Shown here one piece after another: positions 20,699 to 30,684 of a DNA stretch of 64,000 nucleotides; position 1 is the first letter of the stretch, and every line of letters begins with the position of its first letter. The notes under the pieces were generated by a model, which worked only from the letters and a program-made list of their open reading frames with translations, made no database searches and was not told the DNA's origin. The translations under genes and the position numbers were made by a program. Origin of the DNA: Phocaeicola vulgatus (GTDB taxonomy: Bacteria; Bacteroidota; Bacteroidia; Bacteroidales; Tannerellaceae); assembly GCA_022009975.1 (NCBI GenBank), contig CP091733.1, positions 1,629,001 to 1,693,000 of the forward strand. The letters are read 5' to 3'.

Positions 20699-21253
20699 CT
20701 ATTTAACGGCCTTTGTCCGGTAGGAACATCGAGCCGTGCCTTTTAATATATTGTTTAGTTTTCCTCTGTTCAATTGCCTGCGGATTGCTGAAATATTATC
20801 AATAAACACATGCCCTGTCAAATGTTCGCATTCGTGCTGAACGACTCTTGCAGCAAAACCATTCACCTCTTCTTCATGCTCGACCCAATCCGTATCGAAG
20901 TATTTAATACGAATCTTGGTGGAACGGGCAACTTTCTCGTGTATTCCCGGCAAACTCAAACATCCCTCTTCCATGGCAACGGTCTCCTCGCTTTTCTCTA
21001 AAAAGACCGGATTGATCATTGTCCGCTTGAAACCATCGCATTCTGGGAAATCGTCTTTGAGCACGTCCGCATCCAAAACCAACATTTGGATGGACAAACC
21101 CACTTGCGGTGCAGCCAATCCTACACCATCGGCGTTATACATTGTTTCATACATGTTTGCCTCTAACTTCTTCAAGTCAGGATATTCCTGAGAAACAGCC
21201 TGCGCTTCTTGTCTCAAGACTGGCAGACCATATAAATATACTGGTAAAATCAT
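20699..21253 (-). CDS. def: Peptide deformylase
   Basis: The 184-residue protein has the three deformylase motifs: GVGLAAPQVG, EGCLSLPG and the metal site QHECEHLTGHVF. It removes the formyl group from the first methionine of new proteins; the cysteine of EGCLS and the two histidines bind Fe2+. Start at 21253 (MILPVYLYGLPVLRQ) matches the family. The stop of ruvX is one base upstream, so the pair is coupled. Frame intact. Confidence 0.96.
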   Translation of the reverse strand: MILPVYLYGLPVLRQEAQAVSQEYPDLKKLEANMYETMYNADGVGLAAPQVGLSIQMLVLDADVLKDDFPECDGFKRTMINPVFLEKSEETVAMEEGCLSLPGIHEKVARSTKIRIKYFDTDWVEHEEEVNGFAARVVQHECEHLTGHVFIDNISAIRRQLNRGKLNNILKGTARCSYRTKAVK

Positions 21254-21254
21254 C

Positions 21255-21677
21255 TTATAATTTATATTTTTTGCTTTCTAAATAGGCTTGAAGAATAATA
21301 ACCGCACTGATTTCATCCACCAATGCTTTGTCCTGCCTTTTCTTTTTTTTCAAACCTCCCGCCAACATCGCTTGGTGCGCCATGACTGACGTGAAACGTT
21401 CATCATAATATTCAACGGGGATTTGGGGGATTTTCTTCTTCAGATTGGCAACGAAAGATTCTACATATTTCATGTTCTCCGAAGGCTCGTTGTTCAGTTG
21501 TTTGGGCTGACCGACAACAATCAATTCCACCTCTTCTTTTGCTATGTAAGCAGACAGGAATTCCACCAGCTCTCCACTGGGTACAGTAGCCACTCCATTT
21601 GCTATCATTTGCAACGTGTCTGTTGCAGCGACACCGGTACGTTTTCTACCGTAATCTATTGCTATTATTCTTCCCAT
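21255..21677 (-). CDS. ruvX: Holliday junction resolvase-like YqgF/RuvX
   Basis: The 140-residue protein opens MGRIIAIDYGRKRTGVAAT, the RNase H-like strand with the first catalytic aspartate, then ELIVVGQPKQLNNEPSE, VEYYDERFTSVMAHQ and ALVDEISAVIILQAYLE, matching YqgF. The family has been tied to pre-16S rRNA 5' end maturation and may cut Holliday junctions. It is one base from def. Length is normal and the frame is intact. Confidence 0.94.
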   Translation of the reverse strand: MGRIIAIDYGRKRTGVAATDTLQMIANGVATVPSGELVEFLSAYIAKEEVELIVVGQPKQLNNEPSENMKYVESFVANLKKKIPQIPVEYYDERFTSVMAHQAMLAGGLKKKKRQDKALVDEISAVIILQAYLESKKYKL

Positions 21678-21759
21678 GTTGGCAAAGATAGTATTTTTAT
21701 GTGTACGAGCAAGCTCTTTCTATAAAAATTCTATCCAAATATTCAAAGAAGCCCGCTGA

Positions 21760-23156
21760 TTAATAGGCATTCTTGTCTCCTCTGAACATATTCACAAGGG
21801 TAACGACGATTATCTTGAGGTCTAAGAAAAAAGTCCAATTTTCAATGTACCAAACATCTCTTTTCACACGCCCTTCCATCTGTTCCAAAGTTTTGGTCTC
21901 TCCACGATAGCCTGTCACCTGCGCCCAGCCTGTCACACCCGGCTTCACCAAATGACGAACCATATATTTATCAATCAAGGCGGAGTATTGTTCCGTATGC
22001 TTAGCATGTGCGGACGAGGACCGACAACCGACATGTCTCCTTTAAAGACATTGATAAACTGCGGGAATTCATCCAAATTAGTCCTGCGCAAAAAGTCACC
22101 AATCTTTGTCTTGCGAGGGTCATCCTTGACTGCTTGCATCGTATCCGCTTGGTCGTTCACACGCATTGTCCGGAATTTATAGCATTCGAAGTCGTGTCCG
22201 TATAAGCCCGTGCGTTTTTGCTTGAAAAAGATAGGTCCAGGAGAGCTCCGCTTAATCAAGAAACCTATCAACACATATAATATAGGGAAAATGGTACAGA
22301 GGACAACCGATGAGAAAACAAGGTCGAAAGATCGTTTCAATGCCCGGTTATAAAAAGCCTGGAGAGGTTCGCGCCTAATGGTCAACAAAGGAACGGATTC
22401 CAGAAATTCCATCACCATGCTCTTCTTCACATTACGATAAAACTCAGGGACAATATAAAAACGGATCATCTGTTTCTCCGCAAAATTGAGCATCCGGAGA
22501 ATCTTCTCGTCGTTCGTCCCCGGTAAAGTACAGTAGATTTCGTCTATGTCTTTGGCAATCGCAAACTCTTCCACCTTGTCGGTCGTGCCTAAATAGCTGG
22601 GCAGAATATCCTTCAACGCCAAGTTATCATCAAAAAAGCCTAAAATATTGAATCCTGAAGAGATATCATCCCGCATCGCCCGATACAATTCCATCCCGTT
22701 TTTCCCGGCACCGACAATAACCACACGCTTGAAGTTATATCCTTTTCTACGGTAAAACTTCAACAGCATCCGGACAAAGACACGCCAACAAGAAAAGACA
22801 ACGATGGTCGAGACGTAATAAACCACCAAGAAAGTAGCCAAAACATCCCCGACATTCAGAAAAATAAGGCAAGTTGCGAAGAGGAATATCAATAACGATA
22901 TGACAGAAAACGCCCTTTGGACAATCTTATCCAAATAAACGATAGACCGATGGAGCTGGATTGGCACAAAATAGAGCGAAAAGAAATAGCAAAAGTTCAA
23001 AAGAAGAAGCACTTCCCTTAAATTATTGTCTATCGCTTTTGTATAAAATGAATCCAATTCATGATATACCAAAAGGAACATCAGATTCAGGACCACCATA
23101 TCCCCTATGCCTATCAACCATTGTATCAGATAGCCGTGTCTTCTGTCTAATTCCAT
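21760..23156 (-). CDS. Undecaprenyl-phosphate glycosyl-1-phosphate transferase (WcaJ-like), one frame break
   Basis: The repaired protein is about 465 residues. Four N-terminal membrane helices and a CoA-binding-like Rossmann segment (KRVVIVGAGKNGMELYRAM) are followed by the bacterial sugar transferase domain: KRSFDLVFSSVVL membrane anchor, KQKRTGLYGHDFECYKFRTM, DEFPQFINVFKGDMSVVGPRP and VKPGVTGWAQVTGYRG. It starts a surface polysaccharide by placing a sugar phosphate on undecaprenyl phosphate. A missing A near 22000-22002 breaks the frame; repair gives PHMLKHTEQYSALIDKY. No polysaccharide cluster is attached, only rmlA 1.4 kb away. Confidence 0.92.
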
Positions 23157-23199
23157 TATTTATTGTTTAGTCGAATACAAATGTAAGTAATTTTTACAC

Positions 23200-23236
23200 A
23201 AAAAAAAAGAGAGACGCATAAATATATGCGCCTCTC
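23200..23236 (-). terminator. Rho-independent terminator after the OmpA gene
   Basis: On the minus strand GAGAGGCGCAT pairs with ATGCGTCTCTC around a 6-base loop, followed by nine T. It lies 26 bases past the OmpA stop and stops leftward transcription before the sugar transferase gene. Confidence 0.85.
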
Positions 23237-23261
23237 CCTGTTTTATCAATATTTCCGAATA

Positions 23262-24406
23262 TTATTTCTCAGCACGCATGATAACAACGCGGTTCCAGCT
23301 GTTTTCGCTATATGGCTGTTCTTCACAACCCTTCCACTCAACAGTGATTTGGCTAGAAGAGATACCATATTTATCAATCAATTCTTTAGCAACAGCCTTA
23401 GCACGTTTTTCAGACAACTGCATGTTGTAGTCTGCTTTACCTGTCTTCTTATCAGCAAAACCGATAACCTTGATAGGAGTGTTGTTTGCTTTGATGAATT
23501 CAGCAGTGTTATAGATATTAATCTGCTGGTTCTTGTCAATCTTAGAACTGTTCAAACGGAAGAATACAACATTGTCAACTACATTGTTTACGATTTCTTC
23601 AACTGTTTCTTTGCATTCCGGACAAGAAACCGGACGTTTGCTCAATTCATCGTTTTCAGCACGCAATCTGTTGATTTGACCGTTCAAGTCGTTCAACAAA
23701 TCGTAATCCATAGGTTCCAATACTTCGAAGTTTGTCTTACCCAATTTGAATGTCAAACCAGCTGACAACTGAACAAGACCGTCGCACAAGTGGTGCATGC
23801 TTACGCGGTTGAACTGTTCGTTCAACAATGAACCCTGCAACTCCACGTTCAAATCAACACGGTTGCTCAAACGGAACGCTGTCAAGATACCTGCGTTAAG
23901 TGTAGGAGATTCTGTTCTTGAACGTTCAACTGATTCTGTAGTTTTGAAACGCTGTGCATATCCCAAACCTACCCAAGGAATCAAACGGAACACTTTCTTT
24001 TCATTGTAAGGAGCCCAGAAATTAGTAACATCCCACAAGAAATCAATATGAGCAGCCATATATTTATTGTGCTGCATCACTTCTGCATTGCGACCTTCAA
24101 ATCCGTGGATAACACCACCGTTCAACTGTGTTCTGAATCCCAAATACGGGTTGAACCATTACCGAATGAGAATTGAGGAGCAAAGTTCAAACGATCACCG
24201 AAATTGGCATTTCCATTTTCATCACCGAACAACATGCTTGCGCCACCAGCGATTGAGATAAACCAGTTGTCACCAGCTTTATTCTTCTTGAAATTAGTCT
24301 TATAGCCTTTTTCAGTACTAAAACCTACCTGAGGTTGATACTCTTGTGCTGCAGCTGAGAATACAAAGCCAGACAGCAACGCTAAAAGAATAGCTTTAAC
24401 CTTCAT
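23262..24406 (-). CDS. OmpA-family outer membrane protein, one frame break
   Basis: The repaired protein is about 381 residues: a signal peptide (MKVKAILLALLSGFVFSAAA), an eight-stranded barrel domain with aromatic strand ends (residues 25-200), a short coiled region with a cysteine pair (VSCPECKETV) and a C-terminal OmpA peptidoglycan-binding domain (FFRLNSSKIDKNQQ, NTPIKVIGFADKKTG, LSEKRAKAVAKELIDKYG, NRVVIMRAEK). It resembles the major OmpA-like porin of Bacteroidales. One A is missing at about 24160; the repaired stretch reads FGKWFNPYLGFRTQ. It ends in a strong terminator. Confidence 0.93.
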
Positions 24407-24553
24407 AATTTATAACATTAAAATTAAACAATCTACCTTTCGTTTTGAAAAAAACTCGATACAAAAAAATATCGTTTTTTTCTATTTACTAAACAAATAT
24501 TTTCAAAAAAATGTTTGTTCAATCCGCCTAAACTTTCAATTGTTTCTGATTTT

Positions 24554-25427
24554 TTATACTTTTTCAGCCAAACGAATCAAATATTGACCATAAGGATTCT
24601 TCTTCATCGGTTCTGCCAAAAGGCGCAATTTGTCAGAATCAATCCAACCTTTGCGGAAAGCGATTTCCTCCAAACATGCCACTTTCAAGCCTTGTCTTTT
24701 CTCTATCACTTCAATAAATGTAGATGCTTCCGAGAGCGAATCATGCGTTCCCGTATCAAGCCACGCAAATCCCCTGCCCAATATCTGCATTTTCAATTGA
24801 CCTTTCCAAGAATGCTTGGTTCACGCTGGTTATCTCCAATTCGCCCCGTGCCGACGGACGGACTTGCTGAGCAATGCCCACCACTTCATTGGGATAGAAA
24901 TAGAGACCAACTACGGCATAATTTGATTGAGGATGTTCCGGCTTTTCATCAATCCGGGTCACATTTCCTGCTGCGTCAAAAGTGGCAACACCGTATCTTT
25001 CCGGATCGTTTACATAATAACCAAATATGGAAGCATTTCCTTCTGCCGCCTCATCTACTGCCTTTTGAAGCATTGCGGAGAAGCTTTGTCCATAAAATAT
25101 ATTGTCACCTAACACCAAACAAACGGAATCTTTCCCGATAAAATCCGCCCCGATGATAAAGGCTTGTGCCAATCCGTCCGGCGAAGGCTGTTCTGCATAT
25201 TCAAACCGGACACCGTAATCAGAGCCATCGCCCAAGAGTCGTTTAAAACCGGGCAAATCCTGAGGTGTGGAGATTACCAAAATCTCTCTTATGCCTGCCA
25301 ACATAAGTACAGATATGGGATAATAAACCATCGGTTTATCATATATAGGGAGCAACTGCTTGGAAACACCTTTCGTTATCGGATAAAGCCGTGTCCCTGA
25401 ACCTCCTGCCAATACTATTCCTTTCAT
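24554..25427 (-). CDS. rmlA: Glucose-1-phosphate thymidylyltransferase, one frame break
   Basis: The repaired product is about 291 residues, the usual RmlA length. It shows KGIVLAGGSGTRLYPITKG, the nucleotide-binding loop, then KPMVYYPISVLMLAG, LGDNIFYGQ, EKPEHPQSNYAVVGLYFY and GRGFAWLDTGTHDSL. It makes dTDP-glucose for rhamnose and other deoxysugars. The other rml genes are not adjacent. The A-run at 24790-24793 has lost two bases (alignment with E. coli RmlA spacing supports SIEKMQILGRG). Confidence 0.94.
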
Positions 25428-25499
25428 AAGTATCTTGTTTCTTTATTTTACTTCTAATGCAAAAGTAAGCATTAAGTTCAATAAACCACTATTCTAAAC

Positions 25500-25531
25500 A
25501 AAAAAGGATTAGAAATTTCTTCCTAATCCTT
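25500..25531 (-). terminator. Terminator of the tRNA-Cys pair
   Basis: On the minus strand AAGGATTAG and CTAATCCTT form a 9-bp stem around a 10-base loop, followed by six T. It begins 10 bases after the second tRNA-Cys. Confidence 0.85.
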
Positions 25532-25541
25532 CCAACTCAAG

Positions 25542-25613
25542 AGGTTCCTGGCGGATTCGAACCGCCGTACACGGTTTTGCAGACCGCTGACTAAGCCACT
25601 CATCCAAGGAACC
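25542..25613 (-). tRNA. tRNA-Cys (anticodon GCA)
   Basis: A 72-base cloverleaf on the minus strand: acceptor GGTTCCT/AGGAACC, anticodon arm CGGTCTGCAAAACCG with anticodon GCA, T arm GGCGGTTCGAATCCGCC and discriminator T, as expected for cysteine. The CCA end is not encoded. It is identical to the copy at 25647-25718. Confidence 0.96.
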
Positions 25614-25646
25614 ATTAATAATTTAATGGACTGACGATAAAAAGTG

Positions 25647-25718
25647 AGGTTCCTGGCGGATTCGAACCGCCGTACACGGTTTTGCAGACCGCTGACTAAG
25701 CCACTCATCCAAGGAACC
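25647..25718 (-). tRNA. tRNA-Cys (anticodon GCA), second copy
   Basis: Identical in all 72 bases to the copy at 25542-25613 and separated from it by 33 bases on the same strand, so both come from one transcript. Anticodon GCA, discriminator T, no encoded CCA. Confidence 0.96.
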
Positions 25719-25747
25719 AAATCTTGTTTTATCCTCAATTGCGAGTG

Positions 25748-25779
25748 CAAAGTAAACCAATATTTCCTAAACCGCCAAA
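25748..25779 (-). promoter_or_regulatory. Likely promoter of the tRNA-Cys pair
   Basis: On the minus strand TTTG (25779-25776) is followed after 20 bp by TTACTTTG (25755-25748), seven of eight matches to TAnnTTTG-type spacing. Transcription would begin about 20-25 bases before the first tRNA. Confidence 0.45.
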
Positions 25780-25786
25780 CAATTCT

Positions 25787-27087
25787 TTATTTATTTTGAA
25801 AGAAATTGAATATTCCCGGCGCAAGGCAGGTTTGAACCACTCCTCGGGAGAAGAGATAAAGGATAAAAGCAAGCCACAAAGCATGATTCCCCATTGTGTC
25901 ATGCAAAGCCGCATAGACTCCAAAGAAGCAGACAGCGGCAATCATCATGGAGTATAACATCTGCCGTGATGCCGTAGCTCCTATATATATTCCATCCCAT
26001 AAGAAAGCAGCCATCCCCGCAAAAGGAATAGCCCATGCCCAATAGGCATATCCCGATGCAACTTCCAAAACCTTCTTTTCATCCGTCAACAGAGACAGGA
26101 ACGATTGACCGCCCACTGCATAAAGAAGGGTAAATAGCGATGCCAACACAACACCCCAAGCAAACAGCACCCGGAGCATCCGTTTAAATCCTAAGGGATT
26201 TCCCGCTCCAATATAACGCCCTGTCAACGCTTCCGCCGCATACGCAAATCCATCCATCACATAGGAATAGAGCGTGAACAGTTGCATCAACAGCGTGTTG
26301 ACTGCCAAAATGACCTCGCCATGTCCTGCTCCTTGCGAAGTAAAGCTGGTAGTCACAGCGACCAGACACAAAGTTCGGAAAAAGATATCGCGATTAAGCA
26401 GGAAAAAGGATTTCAATGCTTTCCCCTCTATCACTTCCCGGACTTCCACCTTTCGCCACAATCGACGATAATAAACATACCATAAAAAGAGAGCTGACAA
26501 AAACCAGCATATTGTGCAATCAAAGTGCCGAAAGCTACACCCGCCACTCCCATCTTAAAAAGGTAGACAAAACAAAGACTGGCAAAGATATTCACGACAT
26601 TTTGCATGATGGCGATATACATGGGGAAACGCGAGTTTTGCATGCCCACAAACCATCCGGCAAAGCTATATAATCCCAACATGGCTGGTGCGCCCCATAT
26701 ACATATCTGGAAATAAAGAGTGGCTAAACCACGAATCTCGTCTGTCGTGTGGATAAAAAGAAATGCGCCTTGCAAGATAAGCGTCTGGAGTAAAATGAGC
26801 AACAATCCCAATCCTGCAGCTACTCCAAGGGAACGAACGAATAGCAACGACGCCTCTTTCAAGTCTCTCCTACCATAAGCTTGCGATGTCAACCCGCTTG
26901 TTCCCATTCGCAGGAAAGCAAACATCCAATATATCATATTGAAGAGCATTCCTCCCACGGCAATCGCACCAATATAGGCAGGTGCTCCTAAATGTCCCAC
27001 GATTGCCACATCCACCAATCCCAACAAAGGAACCGTGATATTGGAAACAATCGAAGGAATCGCCAAATTTAATATTTTCTTGTTCAT
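25787..27087 (-). CDS. MATE-family efflux transporter, one frame break
   Basis: The repaired protein is about 433 residues with twelve membrane helices. Typical MATE features are the N-terminal MNKKILNLAIPSIVSNITVPLLGLVDVAIVGHLG, the middle repeat PFAGMAAFLWDGIYIGATAS and matching halves. MATE proteins use a Na+ or H+ gradient to export drugs or metabolites; the N-terminus resembles the DinF branch. One T is missing in the T-run near 26499-26503; repair gives AGFLSALFLWYVYYR. It lies 3 bp after corA. Confidence 0.92.
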
Positions 27088-27089
27088 CG

Positions 27090-28181
27090 CTACTTATTCC
27101 ACCCTCTTCTACGCAAATAAAGCCAGGAGAGAAATGCTGCCACAAACATAACCAACCAAGCTATCAAATATCCATAACGCCAGTCCAATTCCGGCATAAA
27201 CTTAAAATTCATTCCCCATATTCCTGCCAAAAATGTCAACGGGATAAATATAGTAGAGACCACGGTCAACCGTTTCATAATGGAATTGAGGCGCAAATCG
27301 TTATTGGATATATACAAATCGACCAACGAAGAGGTTATTTCCCTACAGCTTTCGGTTGTCTGAAGCGTGAAAAGCACCTGGTCGTACATATCCGTAAAGA
27401 GAGGCAACAACTCCGGAGAGACAAAGCCGCCACGGCAATGTGGCAATTTATTGAACTGGTCTTTCAGCGGAGTCATGTTCCGACGAACCATGATGGCATC
27501 TTTGCGCCTTTGTTGGATAATTTGCCCTGTGTCATCCGGAGCATTGTCTATATCAAATAGCAAATCCTCGATATCTTCCAACATATCCTCCGTCTGGGTC
27601 GCTGTCTCCACGAAACAGGAGGTAATGGCATTCAACAAATGAATCATCAATTGACCGGAATTACCGGAACGGATGTCCAGCACATTATCAGTTAACGCCT
27701 TTTTCACCTCTTCAAAGATGGGATATTGGTTTCGTTCACGGAAACTGAAAACAACCTGTTTGGTGATTAAAAGGCAAATATGCTCAACCTGTAACTCCTG
27801 TGCATCGTCATAGTAACAAACATTTATCACCAACAGCAATTTATCTTCATAATCTTCCACCTTGGCAATGTGTTGAGGAGTCAATATGTCCTTTGCATCC
27901 AACCGGTGCAGACCATGGCTTTTCACGATATGGGAGACCAGTTCTGAATCCGTGAGCCCATTGATTTCCACCCAATGCATATTGGCATCCCTTTTCAAAT
28001 CCAAAGCATAATACTGTTTTTTGGTCAATGCCTGGGAATGGACGCCATGCTCATTATATGTCGTCAAAAGGATAGAGGTTTCCACATCCTGTTCGCCTAC
28101 ATATTTATAATGTTCGGACAGATGCCTATTCGCATTCTTCTTGCGATTACGATGATGACACAAAATGACTCTTCTCTTCAT
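27090..28181 (-). CDS. corA: CorA-family divalent cation transporter
   Basis: From the ATG at 28181 (MKRRVILCHHRNRKKN) the protein is 363 residues. A large cytosolic alpha/beta domain is followed by two C-terminal membrane helices joined by the IWGMNFKFMPEL loop, whose GMN triplet is the CorA selectivity signature. It probably takes up Mg2+ or a similar ion. A basic, histidine-containing N-terminus precedes the CorA domain. A GTG at 28199 is an alternative start overlapping nothing. mutS2 ends 22 bp upstream. Frame intact. Confidence 0.93.
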   Translation of the reverse strand: MKRRVILCHHRNRKKNANRHLSEHYKYVGEQDVETSILLTTYNEHGVHSQALTKKQYYALDLKRDANMHWVEINGLTDSELVSHIVKSHGLHRLDAKDILTPQHIAKVEDYEDKLLLVINVCYYDDAQELQVEHICLLITKQVVFSFRERNQYPIFEEVKKALTDNVLDIRSGNSGQLMIHLLNAITSCFVETATQTEDMLEDIEDLLFDIDNAPDDTGQIIQQRRKDAIMVRRNMTPLKDQFNKLPHCRGGFVSPELLPLFTDMYDQVLFTLQTTESCREITSSLVDLYISNNDLRLNSIMKRLTVVSTIFIPLTFLAGIWGMNFKFMPELDWRYGYLIAWLVMFVAAFLSWLYLRRRGWNK

Positions 28182-28203
28182 ATACTTCGGGGTTATCACA
28201 TTA

Positions 28204-30672
28204 TCAATCCAATTCCACCACCGTTATGCCTGCTCCTCCAAACTGGACATGCTCATCTCGGAAGCTTCTCACTCCGGGAACTGTGCGCAAATATTCACGA
28301 ATCAGCTGACGTAATATGCCAGTTCCCGTTCCATGCAAAATGCGGACTTGCCTTGCGCCCACTTGGATGGCATCATCTATAAAATAGGTGACTGTCTGCA
28401 ACGCCTCATCTCCACGCATTCCGCGGACATCAATCTCTTGTTTGAAATTCAATTTCTTCTCATGCATTTGGTCGGAAGTCTGTTCACTGATAAAGGTACT
28501 CTTTTGCATATCCTTCTTAATCTGCCCTTTGCTGACCTTCTCCAACCGTTCCAAATCCACCGTGCTCTTAATCATGCCGAAAGCCACGACTGCATACTTA
28601 TCATGTATCTCCATGACTGTGCCAGGTGATGTCTGACCCTTCAAGCGGACATTATCTCCCACTTCGATGACCTCTTTGTTGAAGAGAGGCTGGGCATTGC
28701 TTTTTTGTTTCTGTTTTTTCCGCTCTGCACGCTCCTTCAATTTCGCCATTTTCCGGGCGATCATGTCATCTTCATCCTTCGGCTTCTCCATCCCGTCCTT
28801 GAAATCACGCAATTCTTGGCGAGCTGATTTAGTTCTCTCTTTTTCCGCTTGAGCCTCCTTGATTTCCCGGATAGTATTTTCCACCTTGGCATTGGCATCC
28901 GCCACGATTTGCGAAGCTTCTCGTTTTGCCTCACGCATAATCTCTTTGCGTTGCGCATTCACTTCATTCAAATCCTTCTCATAGTTGGCAATTACCTCCT
29001 CCAACCGTTTCTCCCGTTGGCGAATATTTTGCCGTTTGGTCTCCCAATACCGCTTGTCTCGAACTATGTCTTGCAAATACTTATCCATATTGATATAGTC
29101 CTGCCCGACCTTTTCAGAAGCTTCAGCTATCACATCTTCCGGCAAGCCTATTTTCCTTGCAATCTCAACAGCAAACGAACTGCCGGGATTGCCAATAGCC
29201 AACTTGAAAAGCGGCTGCATCAAATGGCGATCATAAAGCATGGCACCATTGACTACTCCGGGTGTGTCCTCCGCAAAATGTTTCAAATTCTGATAGTGGG
29301 TCGTTATCACGCCAAAACTGCCTCGCTGGTTGAAACGTCCCAACAAAGCCTCGGCAATGGCTCCACCTATCTGCGGCTCCGTTCCACTTCCAAACTCATC
29401 AATCAACAAGATAGTCCGTTCGTCACAGTTCCGCACAAAAAACTTCATGTGGGTCAAATGGGACGAATAGGTACTCAAATCATTCTCAATGCTCTGTTCG
29501 TCGCCTATGTCTATGAACAAATGGGTAAATATGCCCATGCGGGAGCTTTCGTGCATCGGCACCAATAGTCCACTTTGCATCATATACTGCAACAACCCGA
29601 CCGTTTTGAGGCAGACAGATTTTCCTCCAGCATTCGGACCGGAGATAATCAACATCCGTTTTTCGTCAGTCAGGGCAATATCCAAAGGAACTACCGTCTT
29701 TTGCTGCTTTTTCAAAGACAGGTAAAGAAGCGGATGAACCGCCCTTGCCCAATCGACTTGCGGTTTATCCTCTACGACAGGATGGATTCCCTTAATCTCT
29801 TGTGCAAAGAGAGCTTTTGCCCGGATAAAATCGATTTCCGCCAAGAAGTCGTATGATTGCAAAATGTCGGGAGTTAACGGACGGATGACATCGGTAAAGG
29901 AGGTCAATATTCGGACAATCTCCCGTTTTTCCTCTCCTTCCAATTCCCTAATCCGGTTGTTGGCTTCCACCACCACTTCGGGTTCAATAAAGACAGTTTT
30001 GCCCGTAGCCGATTCGTCATGCACGATTCCCCTAATTTTTCGTTTGAACGCAGGTGCGACTGGAATCATCAATCTGCCGTCACGCATCGTCGGGGAAACA
30101 TCCTTATCCACCACACCTTCACTTTGCGCCGCACGCAAAATAGACTGCAAACTACGTGAAATATTACTCATCGTGATTGTCATCTCACGCCTTATGGACT
30201 GCAACTCCGAGGAGGCGGAGTCTTTTACTTTTCCGAATTTATCTATAATGGAATCTATCTTTCCTATCAATTGCGGGAAAGGAAGAATGTCTCCCGCCAA
30301 CTCCGTCAATTTCGGGTATTTGATTTCTCCCTCCTCGTCAGGGCGGAAGAAACGCAGAATCTCCAATATCGTCTGCAACGAGCGTTTCAAATCAAACAGC
30401 TCCTTTTCGTCCAACCATGTCCCTTCGGGACGAATCCGCTTCAGTGAATAACGGACATCAAAATAATAATTGGTAGGGAACTCCTCCTCCCCTTGCAAAA
30501 TAGTGACAAATTCACTGACCTCTTCCAATAGGCCTGTGACCTTCTGATAATCAGAAGAAAAATTCATCTCCGACACACGCTCTTTCCCCAATGTACTCAA
30601 ACATTTGTCAGACACCAAAAGACGAACCTTGTCAAAGCCCGTCTTTTGCTCAAAATTAGATGGATATATCAC
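28204..30672 (-). CDS. mutS2: Endonuclease MutS2
   Basis: The 822-residue protein lacks the mismatch-reading domain I of MutS and has the MutS core and ATPase: Walker A ISGPNAGGKSVCLKT near residue 340, DEQSIENDLSTYSSHLTHM, Walker B ILLIDEFGSGTEP and ITTHYQNLK. A long charged coiled coil (about 520-640) leads to a C-terminal Smr nuclease domain (EIDVRGMRGDEALQTV and ILHGTGTGILRQLIREYL, about 745-822). MutS2 suppresses recombination and, in some species, rescues collided ribosomes. Frame intact over 2.4 kb. Confidence 0.96.
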   Translation of the reverse strand: MIYPSNFEQKTGFDKVRLLVSDKCLSTLGKERVSEMNFSSDYQKVTGLLEEVSEFVTILQGEEEFPTNYYFDVRYSLKRIRPEGTWLDEKELFDLKRSLQTILEILRFFRPDEEGEIKYPKLTELAGDILPFPQLIGKIDSIIDKFGKVKDSASSELQSIRREMTITMSNISRSLQSILRAAQSEGVVDKDVSPTMRDGRLMIPVAPAFKRKIRGIVHDESATGKTVFIEPEVVVEANNRIRELEGEEKREIVRILTSFTDVIRPLTPDILQSYDFLAEIDFIRAKALFAQEIKGIHPVVEDKPQVDWARAVHPLLYLSLKKQQKTVVPLDIALTDEKRMLIISGPNAGGKSVCLKTVGLLQYMMQSGLLVPMHESSRMGIFTHLFIDIGDEQSIENDLSTYSSHLTHMKFFVRNCDERTILLIDEFGSGTEPQIGGAIAEALLGRFNQRGSFGVITTHYQNLKHFAEDTPGVVNGAMLYDRHLMQPLFKLAIGNPGSSFAVEIARKIGLPEDVIAEASEKVGQDYINMDKYLQDIVRDKRYWETKRQNIRQREKRLEEVIANYEKDLNEVNAQRKEIMREAKREASQIVADANAKVENTIREIKEAQAEKERTKSARQELRDFKDGMEKPKDEDDMIARKMAKLKERAERKKQKQKSNAQPLFNKEVIEVGDNVRLKGQTSPGTVMEIHDKYAVVAFGMIKSTVDLERLEKVSKGQIKKDMQKSTFISEQTSDQMHEKKLNFKQEIDVRGMRGDEALQTVTYFIDDAIQVGARQVRILHGTGTGILRQLIREYLRTVPGVRSFRDEHVQFGGAGITVVELD

Positions 30673-30684
30673 AATATTTCTTGT

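Noticed and set aside
23226..23765. 179-codon frame opposite the OmpA gene
   Set aside because: It is the reverse of the conserved OmpA domain, which explains its length and composition.
28849..29568. Plus-strand frame of 239 codons inside mutS2
   Set aside because: MutS2 is complete and well conserved on the other strand; the frame has no domain or start signal.
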